Shown here: positions 16,420-25,792 of the stretch, in pieces
Numbering within the stretch: position 1 is the first letter of the stretch
How the letters are laid out: each line of letters begins with the position of its first letter
Assembly: GCA_009377445.1 (NCBI GenBank)
Contig: WHUA01000004.1
Location: 21,273 to 85,272, forward strand
Origin: Alphaproteobacteria bacterium
Lineage (GTDB): Bacteria > Pseudomonadota > Alphaproteobacteria > UBA8366
Direction: 5' to 3'
DNA length: 64,000 bases
Notes under the pieces: model-generated
Database searches by the model: none
What the model was told of the DNA's origin: nothing
Seen by the model: the letters and a program-made list of their open reading frames with translations, nothing else
Program-made: the position numbers and the translations under genes

Positions 16420-18552
16420 ATGCTCACAGCTCGGCGGCCGATCCTGCTACGCATTTTCGACCGGAAGGCCCCATCCCGGCTGGCTTGCCGGCTGGCCTGC
16501 CTCCTGGCCTACCTCCTGGCCTGCATGCTCGTGTCCGGCATTGCGCCCGCGCACGCCCAGAAGGCGTCGAAGGAGGCGCGCGCAAAAGTCGCCGAGACGC
16601 TCGCCGCAGCGGATGCCGAGCGCTGGCCCGACGCGGTCGCCTTGGCAAAGCAGCAGTCGGACCCGATCGTCGCAAAGATCGTCGAATGGATGCGTCTCGG
16701 CACCGCCAATTCCGGCGCGACTTTCGACGAGATCGAGGCTTTCCTCGCCGCCAACCCCGGCTGGCCGAATGCCGACCGGCTGCGCCGACGCGCCGAGGAG
16801 GCGATGGGCCCCGCCCTGCCGGACGAACGCATCCTCGCCTGGTTCGCCCGCTCACAGCCGGCGTCTCCCGACGGCGCCTTCCATCTGGCGCGCGTGCTGG
16901 AAGCCAGAAGCCGGACCGAGGAAGCGGCGAAGGTCGTGCGGCGCGCCTGGGCCAAGATGGACATGGGCGACGGCCAGGCCGACGATTTCCGCCGGCGGTT
17001 CCAAAAATACATCCGGCAGCAGGACGACATCGCGCGCCTCGAGCGAATGCTATGGAAGCGCGAGGCGGCGCCGGCGCGCCGGCAACTTCGCCACTTGCCC
17101 GCGGATTGGCACAAGCTTGCCGAGGCGCGCATCGCCCTGATGAGCCGCGCGCCGCGCGCGGAAAACACCGCCGCCGCCGTGCCGCCGGCCCTGCGCGACA
17201 ATCCCGGCCTGATATACGAGCGGGTGCGATGGTACCGGCGCGCCGAGAAGATGACGGAGGCGGTCGATCTTCTCTTGCGCTATCCCAAGCTGCCGGCTGC
17301 CGGAGGCGAGGACCATTGGTGGCGCGAGCGCGAGAACCTTGCGCGCTGGGCGCTCAACGAAGACGATCCGGCGCTGGCGTACAAGCTCGCATCGACTCAT
17401 TTCCAAACCGACGGAGTTGATCTCGCCGAGGCGGAATTTCTCGCCGGATGGATTGCGCTACGCAAGCTCAAACGGCCGGACGATGCGCTGCGCCACTTCC
17501 AGGCGCTCTATGACAACGTAAGCTTTCCTATAAGCCGGTCGCGCGGCGCCTACTGGCTCGCCCGCACCTACGAGGCCAAGGAGCAGCACAACACGGCGAC
17601 GCGCTGGTATCGCGAGGCGGCGGTGCACGTCTCGTATTTCTACGGGCAGCTCGCGGCTGGCCATCTGCTCGAGGCCGAGCGGCCGGCGCTGCCGAAGGAG
17701 CCCGAGCCGGGCGAAAAGGAAATCGCCGAGTTCGAAACGCGCGACCTGCCGCGCGCCGTGCGCCTGATGGCGGAATTCGACCGCCGCCGCGAGGTGCGAT
17801 CCTTCATGCTGGCGCTCGCCGCCAGGGCAAAGACGCCTCAGGACTGGGGCCTCGCGACGCGCCTCGCCCAGGATATCGGCCGATACGACCTCGCCGTCTC
17901 CATCGCGAAGCTCGCGGTGCGCGACGGCGTGGTGCTGAGCGCCAGCGGCTACCCGGCGCTCGAGCCGGCGAGCGCGGCGAGCGGAGAATTCCCCGATCCC
18001 CTGATCCTGCATGCGGTCGTGCGCCAGGAGAGCGCGTTCGACTCCGAGGCGGTCAGCCATGCCGGGGCGCGCGGGCTGATGCAGCTCATGCCGCAGACGG
18101 CGCTCCGCGTCGCCAAGCGCCTCAACATCTCCTATTCGAAAACCCGGCTGACTCGCGATCCGACGTATAACCTCCGGCTCGGCCAAGCCTATCTCGCCGA
18201 TATGCTCTTCAACTACGACGGCTCGCTGATCCTGGCGCTGGCCGCCTACAATGCCGGACCGGTCCGGGTCGAGCGATGGCTGCAGCGTTACGGCGACCCG
18301 GGGCCAGGCATCTACGACGCGATAGACTGGACGGAATCGATACCATTCGCCGAGACGCGCAACTACGTGCAGCGGGTGCTCGAAAATCTGACCGTCTACC
18401 GCAGCCGCGACAAGGGCCAGCCGCTCGTGCTGACTTATGCGTTGATCGAGCCGGGACCGTTCAAGGACTCCGCCGGACAGGTCTACCGCAGCGACAGCCC
18501 GCGCCTGCCCAGCACCACCGACGACGACGGAGCGGATTTTGCCGGACCCTGA
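16420..18552 (+). CDS. slt: Soluble lytic murein transglycosylase
   Basis: Periplasmic enzyme cleaving the MurNAc-GlcNAc bond with 1,6-anhydro formation; 710 residues. A signal peptide ends near PAHAQ, followed by a long alpha-helical superhelix (U/L domain) and a C-terminal SLT domain with catalytic Glu at about residue 537 (VVRQESAFD), GARGLMQLMPQTA and AAYNAGPVRVERW. The signal core is built from a repeated Leu-Ala-Cys pattern encoded by a short imperfect DNA repeat near 16478-16528. Confidence 0.93.
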   Translation: MLTARRPILLRIFDRKAPSRLACRLACLLAYLLACMLVSGIAPAHAQKASKEARAKVAETLAAADAERWPDAVALAKQQSDPIVAKIVEWMRLGTANSGATFDEIEAFLAANPGWPNADRLRRRAEEAMGPALPDERILAWFARSQPASPDGAFHLARVLEARSRTEEAAKVVRRAWAKMDMGDGQADDFRRRFQKYIRQQDDIARLERMLWKREAAPARRQLRHLPADWHKLAEARIALMSRAPRAENTAAAVPPALRDNPGLIYERVRWYRRAEKMTEAVDLLLRYPKLPAAGGEDHWWRERENLARWALNEDDPALAYKLASTHFQTDGVDLAEAEFLAGWIALRKLKRPDDALRHFQALYDNVSFPISRSRGAYWLARTYEAKEQHNTATRWYREAAVHVSYFYGQLAAGHLLEAERPALPKEPEPGEKEIAEFETRDLPRAVRLMAEFDRRREVRSFMLALAARAKTPQDWGLATRLAQDIGRYDLAVSIAKLAVRDGVVLSASGYPALEPASAASGEFPDPLILHAVVRQESAFDSEAVSHAGARGLMQLMPQTALRVAKRLNISYSKTRLTRDPTYNLRLGQAYLADMLFNYDGSLILALAAYNAGPVRVERWLQRYGDPGPGIYDAIDWTESIPFAETRNYVQRVLENLTVYRSRDKGQPLVLTYALIEPGPFKDSAGQVYRSDSPRLPSTTDDDGADFAGP

Positions 18553-19411
18553 ACCGACGCCGACCGCGTTTCGCGAGCGCCGCTACACGGCGCAGGACGG
18601 GCTTTCCCTTTACTACCGCGAATACGGCGATCCGCTCTCACCCGGCGTGCCGGTGCTGTGCCTTCCCGGCCTCGCGCGCAATTCGAAGGATTTCCATCGC
18701 CTGGCCCTTCGGCTCCGCGCGCGGCATTGGGTCGTCTGCCCCGACTACCGCGGCCGCGGCCGCTCCGGCTACGACGCCGACAGCGAAAACTACCAGCCCG
18801 CCGCCTATCTGAACGATATCCGCCACCTGCTGGCGGTGACGGGGATGCGCCATGCCGCCGTCATCGGCACATCGATGGGCGGGCTGCTCGCCTGTGCGAT
18901 GGGCGCGGCGATGCCGACCGTGCTGGCCGGCGTCGTGCTGAACGACGTGGGCCCGGACATCGGCAGCGACGGGCTCGGGCGCATCATAGCCTATCTGTCG
19001 CAGGACAATCCGCAGCCCGACTGGGAAAGCGCCACCCGCGCTTTCAAGGCGCTGTTTCCCAACCTGTCGCTCCGCACCGAGGAAGACTGGCGCGCCGCCA
19101 CGGAAGCGACATGGCGCGAAGGCGAGGACGGCGTGCTGCACTACGACTGGGACATCCGCATCGTCGATCCGCTGCGCCACAAGCGGCCGCTGCCGGACCT
19201 GTGGGCGCTGTTCCGCTCGATCCGCCGCTATCCGGTGCTGGCGCTCCGCGGCGGCGCCAGCGATGTGCTGCTGCCGGAAACATTCGAGCGGATGGCGCGC
19301 GAGCACCCCCGGCTCGAGCGGCTGACGATCGAGCGCGTGGGACACGTGCCGACCCTGGTGGAGCCGGAAGCGGCCGGCGCGATCGACGCATTCCTCGCGC
19401 GCCTCGGCTGA
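18539..19411 (+). CDS. Alpha/beta hydrolase
   Basis: A 290-residue hydrolase beginning at a TTG that overlaps the slt stop by 14 bp, suggesting coupled translation. The nucleophile elbow is GTSMGG (about residues 111-116), the oxyanion region CLPGLARNSKDF, and a late His in VGHVPTLVEP. The acid residue is probably the Asp in GGASDVLLP. The substrate is unknown. The link to peptidoglycan recycling is positional only. Confidence 0.82.
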   Translation: MPDPEPTPTAFRERRYTAQDGLSLYYREYGDPLSPGVPVLCLPGLARNSKDFHRLALRLRARHWVVCPDYRGRGRSGYDADSENYQPAAYLNDIRHLLAVTGMRHAAVIGTSMGGLLACAMGAAMPTVLAGVVLNDVGPDIGSDGLGRIIAYLSQDNPQPDWESATRAFKALFPNLSLRTEEDWRAATEATWREGEDGVLHYDWDIRIVDPLRHKRPLPDLWALFRSIRRYPVLALRGGASDVLLPETFERMAREHPRLERLTIERVGHVPTLVEPEAAGAIDAFLARLG

Positions 19412-19430
19412 CGGCGCGGCCTTGCGGCAG

Positions 19431-19467
19431 CGCAAAAGAAAACGCCGGCCACGTATCCATGGCCGGC
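19431..19467 (-). terminator. Rho-independent terminator after the bactofilin gene
   Basis: On the minus strand a GC-rich stem GCCGGCCA/TGGCCGGC (19467-19444) with an 8-nt loop is followed directly by GTTTTCTTTT. It lies 29 bp beyond the bactofilin stop and in the gap between convergent genes. Confidence 0.7.
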
Positions 19468-19495
19468 GCCGGAACCGCTGAGCGGATTGCCTAGC

Positions 19496-20092
19496 TTAAC
19501 GGAATACCTTCTTGATGGCCTCCTGGCCCTTCGCGGCGGAAGCGGCGAATGCCGATTTGGCGGCCTTGTCTTCTTCCTTGGGCGCGCCGCTGGCGTTGAG
19601 GGCCGTGACGAGGCCCGCCGGCGGCATATCTTTCGCCCCGGCAGCGTCGTGACCGTTGCTCTCGACCGGCCGTACCGGCTGCGCCGCGGCGCTGTCGGCG
19701 TGGCGGCAGAGGCCCTGGATATAGGCTCCCGCCTCGATCGCAAGGCTTTCGTGGACGATATCGCCCGTAACCTTGGCGGTGCGGGTCAATTCGACGGTTT
19801 TGCCGTTGATCTGGCCCTTTACGGTACCGGCGACATGAACCGTCTGCGCGAGGATTGCGCCGCTGACCACGGCGTGCTCGCCGACAGTCACCGAGTTGCT
19901 GCGGACGTCACCTTCGACGTGCCCGTCGATCTGAATGTCGCCTTCCGATTCCAGGTCGCCCGTCACGCGCAGGTTCGCGCTGACGATCGACGGTGCTACG
20001 CCCGCCGAGTTGAGCTTCGGCACAGAGAGGCTCCTGCCCGATACGCCGCCCGCGGCGCTCTTGCCTTCCGATTTACTGACCTTTGAAAACAT
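19496..20092 (-). CDS. Bactofilin family cytoskeletal protein
   Basis: A 198-residue bactofilin, a protein that polymerises without nucleotide into filaments used for cell-shape or polar scaffolding. The central right-handed beta-helix (about residues 33-130) has the repeating hydrophobic pattern seen in VTGDLESEGDIQIDGHVEGD and VHVAGTVKGQINGKTVEL; both ends are flexible, the C-terminus Ala/Lys-rich. Its start overlaps the stop of the upstream M23 peptidase gene by 20 bp, a pairing known from other bacteria where bactofilins position cell-wall hydrolases. Confidence 0.92.
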   Translation of the reverse strand: MFSKVSKSEGKSAAGGVSGRSLSVPKLNSAGVAPSIVSANLRVTGDLESEGDIQIDGHVEGDVRSNSVTVGEHAVVSGAILAQTVHVAGTVKGQINGKTVELTRTAKVTGDIVHESLAIEAGAYIQGLCRHADSAAAQPVRPVESNGHDAAGAKDMPPAGLVTALNASGAPKEEDKAAKSAFAASAAKGQEAIKKVFR

Positions 20093-21740
20093 ACCGTCCT
20101 GCCTTGATGAACTTGTCGGGGTTGAGGGGCTTCCCGTCGAACCGCACCTCGTAGTGGACGTGCGGACCAGTGCTGCGACCGGTGCTTCCGAGAAGGCCGA
20201 TCTCGTGCCGATGCCCTACCTCCTCGCCTCGTTGGACAAGAACTTTTTGCAGATGAGCGTACCGCGTACGGATCCCGTAACCGTGGTCGATCTCTACCAT
20301 TTTTCCATACCGGCCTTTGCGGCCGGCGAATATCACCTTGCCCGGCGCGGTCGCGAACACAGGGGCGCCGCCCCAGCCCGCAAGGTCGACGCCATAATGC
20401 ATGGCTTTCCGATTGTTGAACGGGTCGCTCCTGAGCCCGTAGCTGCTCGCCATGTGATAGAAATCGACCGGCGAGATCAGCGGAACGCGTTTCAGCAGCG
20501 CCCTCAACGCGGCCCACCGCGTCAACTGGTTGTCGATGACGGAAACGCTGCCGGGCAACCCGTTCAGCTCCTCGCTGCTCGAGATTTCGAACAGCGGGCC
20601 GCCCTGGCCGGCAATGGTGCGCGTCGCGCGGTCCATCACCTGATCGAGCTCCAACCCGGTCATCGCGATCAGGGTCTCGGCTTCCTCGATATTCTTCACG
20701 GTACGCTCGCCGAGCCGGTCGAGCACGTTGCCCTGCGCCGCATGCAGATCGTCCAGCCGCTGCAGCAGCGCGACCGTGCGCCGCCGCAGATCCGCGGTCG
20801 CCACGTCGCCTGTTACGGTCTCGCCGTCGATATCGATGATCTCGGCCACATCGGAGCGGGACGCCGCCGCGCCGTTCGCGCCCGTCGTCTGCTCCAGCTT
20901 CGACAGAACCATCTGGAGGTCGACTTCCGCCAGCTTCGCGCGCTTGTTCGCGCCTTTGACTCCGCTCTCGAGCCCGCCGACCCGGGATTTCAGGGAATCG
21001 CGCTCCGACGCTACGCGGCCCTTCTCGTCTTGGTTCTGCGTGAGCGTCGTGTTCAGCTCCGCGACGCGCCGTTCCATATAGGCCCGGTCGGTGCGCGACT
21101 TGATGAGCATCTCTTCGAGCTGCACGATGCGCTCGCGCAGCTTGCCGCGCGTCTTGATGATGTGATCGCGTTCGTCGCCAGCAAGTTTCAGCTCCGTCTT
21201 GATCTTGTCGAGTGATCCCTCGAGAAGATCATTCGTCTCCGCCATCTGCTGGACTTTGAGGTCGATTTCGCTGAGGTGCTCGCGCAGCGCCGGCTTGTCG
21301 CCCGCTGCGCCATCGCCGGGTTTAGCCGTCGCATTCGATTTCACCGGCTTCCCGCCGTCGCCGCCGCTTCCGACCCGGGCCAACAGGGTTTCCTGGCTTT
21401 CGCGCAAAGTCGACGTGACCGCGGCGACCTTCTTCTGGTAGCGCAGCACGTCCTCGAACAGATCTTCGTAGGCGACGCGCGCTTCGCGGATCTCGTCGTT
21501 CTTGACCTGGATGACGCCGCTCTTGATGGTGGACATCAGCGTCATGCCGATGCCCCACAACGCGACGACGAGCACGACGGACGCGGCGGAAAGCTGCAGT
21601 CGCCGTGTCAGCGGCACGAAATAGACGCGGCCGTGGGAGCGAAGGATTAATTCGCGTTCCCGAAACAGCTCGTCAAAAAGCCGCTTTATCGAGCTGATAC
21701 CGGCTAGCACGCGGTACCAATATGTACGTATCGGCTCCAT
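20073..21740 (-). CDS. M23 family metallopeptidase with coiled coil
   Basis: A 555-residue cell-wall endopeptidase. One N-terminal membrane segment (near LQLSAASVVLVVALWGIGM) is followed by long coiled-coil stretches in the periplasm, and by a C-terminal LytM/M23 domain with zinc ligands His448 and Asp452 (HYGVD) and His529 (HVHYE). The ATG at 21740 (MEPIRTYWYR) is preferred over longer open sequence upstream. It overlaps the bactofilin gene by 20 bp; the two probably form a scaffold-hydrolase pair. Confidence 0.92.
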   Translation of the reverse strand: MEPIRTYWYRVLAGISSIKRLFDELFRERELILRSHGRVYFVPLTRRLQLSAASVVLVVALWGIGMTLMSTIKSGVIQVKNDEIREARVAYEDLFEDVLRYQKKVAAVTSTLRESQETLLARVGSGGDGGKPVKSNATAKPGDGAAGDKPALREHLSEIDLKVQQMAETNDLLEGSLDKIKTELKLAGDERDHIIKTRGKLRERIVQLEEMLIKSRTDRAYMERRVAELNTTLTQNQDEKGRVASERDSLKSRVGGLESGVKGANKRAKLAEVDLQMVLSKLEQTTGANGAAASRSDVAEIIDIDGETVTGDVATADLRRRTVALLQRLDDLHAAQGNVLDRLGERTVKNIEEAETLIAMTGLELDQVMDRATRTIAGQGGPLFEISSSEELNGLPGSVSVIDNQLTRWAALRALLKRVPLISPVDFYHMASSYGLRSDPFNNRKAMHYGVDLAGWGGAPVFATAPGKVIFAGRKGRYGKMVEIDHGYGIRTRYAHLQKVLVQRGEEVGHRHEIGLLGSTGRSTGPHVHYEVRFDGKPLNPDKFIKAGRYVFKGQ

Positions 21741-22233
21741 GCTCGACAGCCCAAACCGCCCCAATTGGAATTGACAGACGAATTGCTGGCCGTCAGCACA
21801 AGTCGCAAAAATGCAGAAGGTCCGGAAGACCGTACAGGTTCGGTAAACATGCTCCCTCCCCATTCGGCGCGCCCCACAGAATCCGCGCCAAATTCCCCCT
21901 CGTCTCGCACTCTAGCGAAGTTATCGACTGACGACCGTAATGACAAGCTCCACTCAAGAGCTAGTCTTCGTGAATACCACCCATCCACCCACGCTCCGAT
22001 TTATTCCTCTATCAGTTTCATTTATTTACATTAATAACCCGTTAATCCGGGTCTGGATTGCGCCGAATCAGCGGAAAGAAAGAGGTTATCGGCGCGGGCC
22101 GGCAAAAAAAACTCGCTCCGAATCGGCAGAAGATCCGGACTTTTCATCCAGCCGCGATGGCGCGGAGGAGCGCGTTATTTGGCCGGGTGGACTTCAAGGA
22201 GGTTCGGGGGCGCGGGTCGAAGCCGTTGCGCCG
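21741..22233. other. 493-bp intergenic region
   Basis: Locally AT-rich (especially 21940-22060) with no frame I can support as coding. It must hold the promoter for the M23-bactofilin pair on the minus strand and the 3' end of the rhodanese transcript. No clear terminator, tRNA or repeat family copy was found. Confidence 0.4.
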
Positions 22234-22659
22234 TCAACCCTGGCCCCAGGGCAGGCCGGCGACCTTCCAGCCGCCGACCGTGCCGCGATGGCCGACGCCG
22301 TCGCGATCGCCCTCGAAGCCTTCGGCGACGTTGTAGCAGCACTTGAAGCCGGCGGCGGTCAGCGCGATCGCCGCATTCTTCGAGCGCTGGCCCGAGCGGC
22401 AGAGCAGCAGCACGGTCTGGTCGGGCCGGACGCCCTGGTCCTTTACCTGCTCGACGAAGCGGTCGTTCACATTGTTGTCGGGATAAACCTGCCAGCACAC
22501 GCAATGGGTCGGCTTGCCCAGCGCATCGAGCTTCGGAACGCCGACATAGCGCCATTCGGCATCCGTACGGACATCGATCAGGCAAGCGGCAGGATCCTTC
22601 TGCAGGATATCCCAAGCCTCTTTCGGTCTTATGTCGCCTGCGTAGCCGTCGCCCGCCAT
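22234..22659 (-). CDS. Rhodanese-like domain protein
   Basis: A 141-residue single-domain rhodanese, expected to transfer sulphane sulphur to a nucleophile. The fold motif CLIDVRTDAEWRYVG and the active-site loop LLCRSGQRS with Cys87 are intact. There is no signal peptide when the ATG at 22659 is used; that start begins the conserved domain. It stands alone on the minus strand, divergent from a MarR regulator, so its physiological partner is unknown. Confidence 0.87.
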   Translation of the reverse strand: MAGDGYAGDIRPKEAWDILQKDPAACLIDVRTDAEWRYVGVPKLDALGKPTHCVCWQVYPDNNVNDRFVEQVKDQGVRPDQTVLLLCRSGQRSKNAAIALTAAGFKCCYNVAEGFEGDRDGVGHRGTVGGWKVAGLPWGQG

Positions 22660-22803
22660 GGCCGGCCCTCCAAATTTGTCTGAACCGAACAGATAGCGGC
22701 AGGATAACAGGGACGCAAGCGAATGCGCGCACACTCATATTATACCCCTTCCGGCAGTTGCGGCCGCCGGAAGGCCGAATAGAAGCTGGATCAAAAACAG
22801 CTC

Positions 22804-22830
22804 GCTTATTATAAGCTAGCTCATTATATT
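22804..22830 (+). promoter_or_regulatory. Candidate MarR operator/promoter
   Basis: Perfect inverted repeat GCTTAT-T-ATAAGC (22804-22816) followed by AGCTAGCT and a -10-like TATATT (22825-22830), directly before the marR start at 22837. The palindrome overlaps likely promoter hexamers, as expected for autorepression. If TATATT is the -10, the mRNA would start at or next to the GTG. Confidence 0.45.
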
Positions 22831-22836
22831 TGGCGC

Positions 22837-23352
22837 GTGGGCCAGACCGACCTCGAACGTAGCCTCGGATTCCTATTGAACGACGTCTCGCGCCTCATGC
22901 GCCAGCGCTTCGACGAGCGCGCGCGCGATCTGGGCCTGACGCGGGCGCAGTGGCGCGTGCTGCGCCATCTGCGCCAATATGAGGGCATCAAACAACGGTC
23001 GCTCGCGGAAATCCTCGAAGTGGAAACAGTCACGCTCGGACGTCACATCGACCGGCTCGAGGATGCCGGTTGGGTCGAGCGCCGGCGCGATCCGGCCGAC
23101 CGGCGGGTATGGCGGCTGCACCTCGCGGGGAAGTCGCGCCCGATGATCGACACGCTGACCGACCTTTCGAGCGAAGTGCGCGAATTTGCATTGACGGGCT
23201 TTTCGAAGGTAGACAGGGATCGACTGGTCGAATCCCTTCTCGCGATGAAAGACAACCTGACGACCATGAATGGCGGCGCCGGGCCGGCTGGCCTGGCCGA
23301 CGATTTTGGAAACGCAACCAGCAGCAAGGCCAAGAAAGCCAATGTCGGCTAA
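22837..23352 (+). CDS. MarR family transcriptional regulator
   Basis: A 171-residue winged-helix regulator. The MarR core reads LTRAQWRVLRHLRQYEGIKQRSLAEILEVETVTLGRHIDRLEDAGWVER with the wing DPADRRVW. The GTG start lacks a Shine-Dalgarno, so translation may be leaderless, but the first helix of the family begins right after it. It overlaps the start of the following HlyD-type gene by 11 bp and probably represses the pair; inducers are unknown. Confidence 0.9.
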   Translation: MGQTDLERSLGFLLNDVSRLMRQRFDERARDLGLTRAQWRVLRHLRQYEGIKQRSLAEILEVETVTLGRHIDRLEDAGWVERRRDPADRRVWRLHLAGKSRPMIDTLTDLSSEVREFALTGFSKVDRDRLVESLLAMKDNLTTMNGGAGPAGLADDFGNATSSKAKKANVG

Positions 23353-24445
23353 ACTTAGCTACAATATCCGTGTGCTGTTCTCACGAATGAGACGCCCGGG
23401 GTTCATCCGCTACGGACTGCTCATCATCGGGCCGCTGATCCTGGCGCTCGTCGGCGCCTATTACTATGCGATCGGCGGACGCTACGTGACGAGCGAGAAC
23501 GCCTACATCAAGGCTGACAAGATCGCCATCAGCACCGATATCTCCGGCCGCGTCACCAAGGTGAACGTGCAGGAGAACCAGATCATCAAACTGGGCGATA
23601 TCCTGTTCGAGATCGACCGCGAGCCGTTCCAGATCGCCCTGGAGCAGTCAGAGGCCCAGTTGCACTCCAGTCGCAACGAAATCGAGTCGATGCGGGTGCT
23701 GTATCGAGACAAGGCATCCGAGTACAAGGACGTGCAGCAAGCAGTCGCCTTCTTCCAGGAACAATTCGACGACCGCCGCGCCCTTCTGAAACGGGGGATG
23801 GTCAGTTCGGACCGGTTCGACAGCGCGGGCCGAAATCTGGAAGCCGCACGGAACCGCGCCGACAGCGTTCGCTCCGAGCTGGGCCGGATATTGCAACGGC
23901 TCGGCGGCTCGCCCGACGTGGAAACCGACCGCAACCCGGAAGTGGTCGCTGCGATGACGCGCCTGCAGGACGCGAAACTAAATCTCTCCCGCACGGTGAT
24001 ACGCGCACCGGCAGACGGCATCATCACCAAGAACGACCTCCAGGTCGGCGAATACGTCACGACCGGCCGCCCGGTATTCAGCATCGTCGGCTGGAAGGAA
24101 ATCTGGGTCGAGGCCAACCTGAAAGAGACGGAGCTGACCTATGTGAAGGAAGGGCAGACGGCGACGGTCACCGTGGACGCCTATCCGGACGCAAAGTGGA
24201 AGGCCCGCGTCGCCAGCATCGCTCCCGCCACCGGCGCGGAATTCTCCATCCTGCCGCCGCAGAACGCCACCGGCAACTGGGTGAAGGTCGTGCAGCGCAT
24301 ACCGGTTCGCCTCGATGTGATCGACCCCGAATCCGGGCCGCCGCTGCGCGCCGGCATGAGCGTCGTCGTATCGGTCGACACGCTCCACGAGCGCGACCTG
24401 CCGCCCTTCGTCAAGCAAGCCGTCGCGCTGATCAAGGGCGACTGA
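23342..24445 (+). CDS. HlyD/EmrA-type membrane fusion protein
   Basis: A 367-residue periplasmic adaptor for a multidrug efflux pump. It has one N-terminal membrane segment (about 25-45), a lipoyl/barrel-sandwich hybrid half (YIKADKIAISTDISGRV), a helical hairpin, a second lipoyl half (VIRAPADGIITKNDLQVGEYV) and a beta-barrel. EmrA-like proteins work with an EmrB permease and an outer-membrane channel, but neither gene is adjacent; the next gene is a CoA-transferase. It is translationally coupled to marR. Confidence 0.88.
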   Translation: MSAKLSYNIRVLFSRMRRPGFIRYGLLIIGPLILALVGAYYYAIGGRYVTSENAYIKADKIAISTDISGRVTKVNVQENQIIKLGDILFEIDREPFQIALEQSEAQLHSSRNEIESMRVLYRDKASEYKDVQQAVAFFQEQFDDRRALLKRGMVSSDRFDSAGRNLEAARNRADSVRSELGRILQRLGGSPDVETDRNPEVVAAMTRLQDAKLNLSRTVIRAPADGIITKNDLQVGEYVTTGRPVFSIVGWKEIWVEANLKETELTYVKEGQTATVTVDAYPDAKWKARVASIAPATGAEFSILPPQNATGNWVKVVQRIPVRLDVIDPESGPPLRAGMSVVVSVDTLHERDLPPFVKQAVALIKGD

Positions 24446-24558
24446 CGCCGACCCTGCGCCCCCATGCCGCGCCCGCGGGATGGGGGCCGTCTTTGCGCTT
24501 TCGGCCGGCCCGGCGTAGTTTCCCCTCGAAACCGCTGCGACTGCCCGGAGAACTTCCC

Positions 24559-25761
24559 ATGACGCATGAACGCCCCTTTGCCGGCCTCAAGGTCTGCGAT
24601 ATCGCGCAGGGCATTTCGGCGCCCTACTGCGGCATGATGCTGGCGCAATACGGCGCCGACGTCGTCAAGATCGAGGGTCTCGGCGGGGACTGGATCCGCA
24701 ACATGGGTGGCCGCATCAAGGGCGACCATTCCGCCCAGTCGCTGGCGATGAACCGCGGCAAGCGCAGCATCGCCATCGACCTGAAGCACCCCAAGGGGCT
24801 GGAGATTGCGCACCGCCTCGCCCGCGGCGCCGACGTCGTGACGCAGAACTTCCGGCTCGGCGTGATCGACCGGCTCGGCCTCGGCTACGAGGCCGTGGCG
24901 AAGGAGAACCCGACCGTCATCTACCTTTCGGTCTCGGGCTTCGGCGCCAAGGGGCCGCTCGCCGAGCGCCCCGTCACCGACCAGATCATGCAGGGCTTCT
25001 CCGGGCTGCAATCGATCACCCGCGACCGCGACGGCGTGCCGCTCGGCGTCGGCACGGCGATCATCGACTACATCACCGGCATCTACGCCTATCAGTCGGT
25101 CGCTACCGCCCTCTATGCGCGCGCCATGGGCGCCGGCGGCCGGCACGTGCGGATCAACATGCTGCAAGCGGCGATTTCCGTGCAGGCGGGCCAGTTCATC
25201 CGCCAGCACACGCAGGGTAAGCAGCCGCCGTCGGTCGGCGTGCCGGTCGGCGTGTTCCACACCAAAGAGGGTTTCATCAGCTTGAGCTCGAACAGCCCGA
25301 AGCACTTCGCGGAGGTCTGCGACCTGCTGGGCCGCGATGACCTGAAGAACGACCCCGACTACGACACGCACCAGAAGCGCATCTGGAAGTCGCGCGAGAT
25401 CAACGACGCATTCCAGGAGTCGCTGTTGTCGGAAACCGCCGCGGAATGGGAAGACCGTTTCAGCGCACTCGGGCTGATGTGCACCCGCGTGAACGGCTAC
25501 GACGACCTTCTCCGCCATCCGCAGGTCGAGGCGGAAAACCTCCTCACCTGGGCGCAGCAGACCGATCTGGGCCCCATCCCGGTGCCGAACCTGCCGGGGA
25601 CGGACCCTGCCCTGCCCGGCGACCGCCGCGCCAACTCGCCCCGCATCGGCGAGCACACCCATGCCGTCCTGGCGGAGCTGGGCTACGACGCCGGCGCCAT
25701 CGGCGGCCTGGCGCGGGACGGCGTCATCCCGGCGAAGGCCGACAGCGCCGCCGCCGATTGA
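24559..25761 (+). CDS. Class III CoA-transferase (CaiB/BaiF family)
   Basis: A 400-residue enzyme moving CoA between carboxylic acids. The N-terminal GLKVCDIAQGISAPYCGMMLAQYGADVVKIE and NRGKRSIAIDLKHP segments are typical, and the catalytic aspartate is Asp170 in GTAIIDYITG. The substrate pair is unknown. It is followed after 31 bp by a crotonase-fold gene, so the two probably activate an acid and then hydrate or isomerise its CoA thioester. Confidence 0.9.
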   Translation: MTHERPFAGLKVCDIAQGISAPYCGMMLAQYGADVVKIEGLGGDWIRNMGGRIKGDHSAQSLAMNRGKRSIAIDLKHPKGLEIAHRLARGADVVTQNFRLGVIDRLGLGYEAVAKENPTVIYLSVSGFGAKGPLAERPVTDQIMQGFSGLQSITRDRDGVPLGVGTAIIDYITGIYAYQSVATALYARAMGAGGRHVRINMLQAAISVQAGQFIRQHTQGKQPPSVGVPVGVFHTKEGFISLSSNSPKHFAEVCDLLGRDDLKNDPDYDTHQKRIWKSREINDAFQESLLSETAAEWEDRFSALGLMCTRVNGYDDLLRHPQVEAENLLTWAQQTDLGPIPVPNLPGTDPALPGDRRANSPRIGEHTHAVLAELGYDAGAIGGLARDGVIPAKADSAAAD

Positions 25762-25792
25762 AAATACGAACGCAGCAAGGAGCACGACAAAA

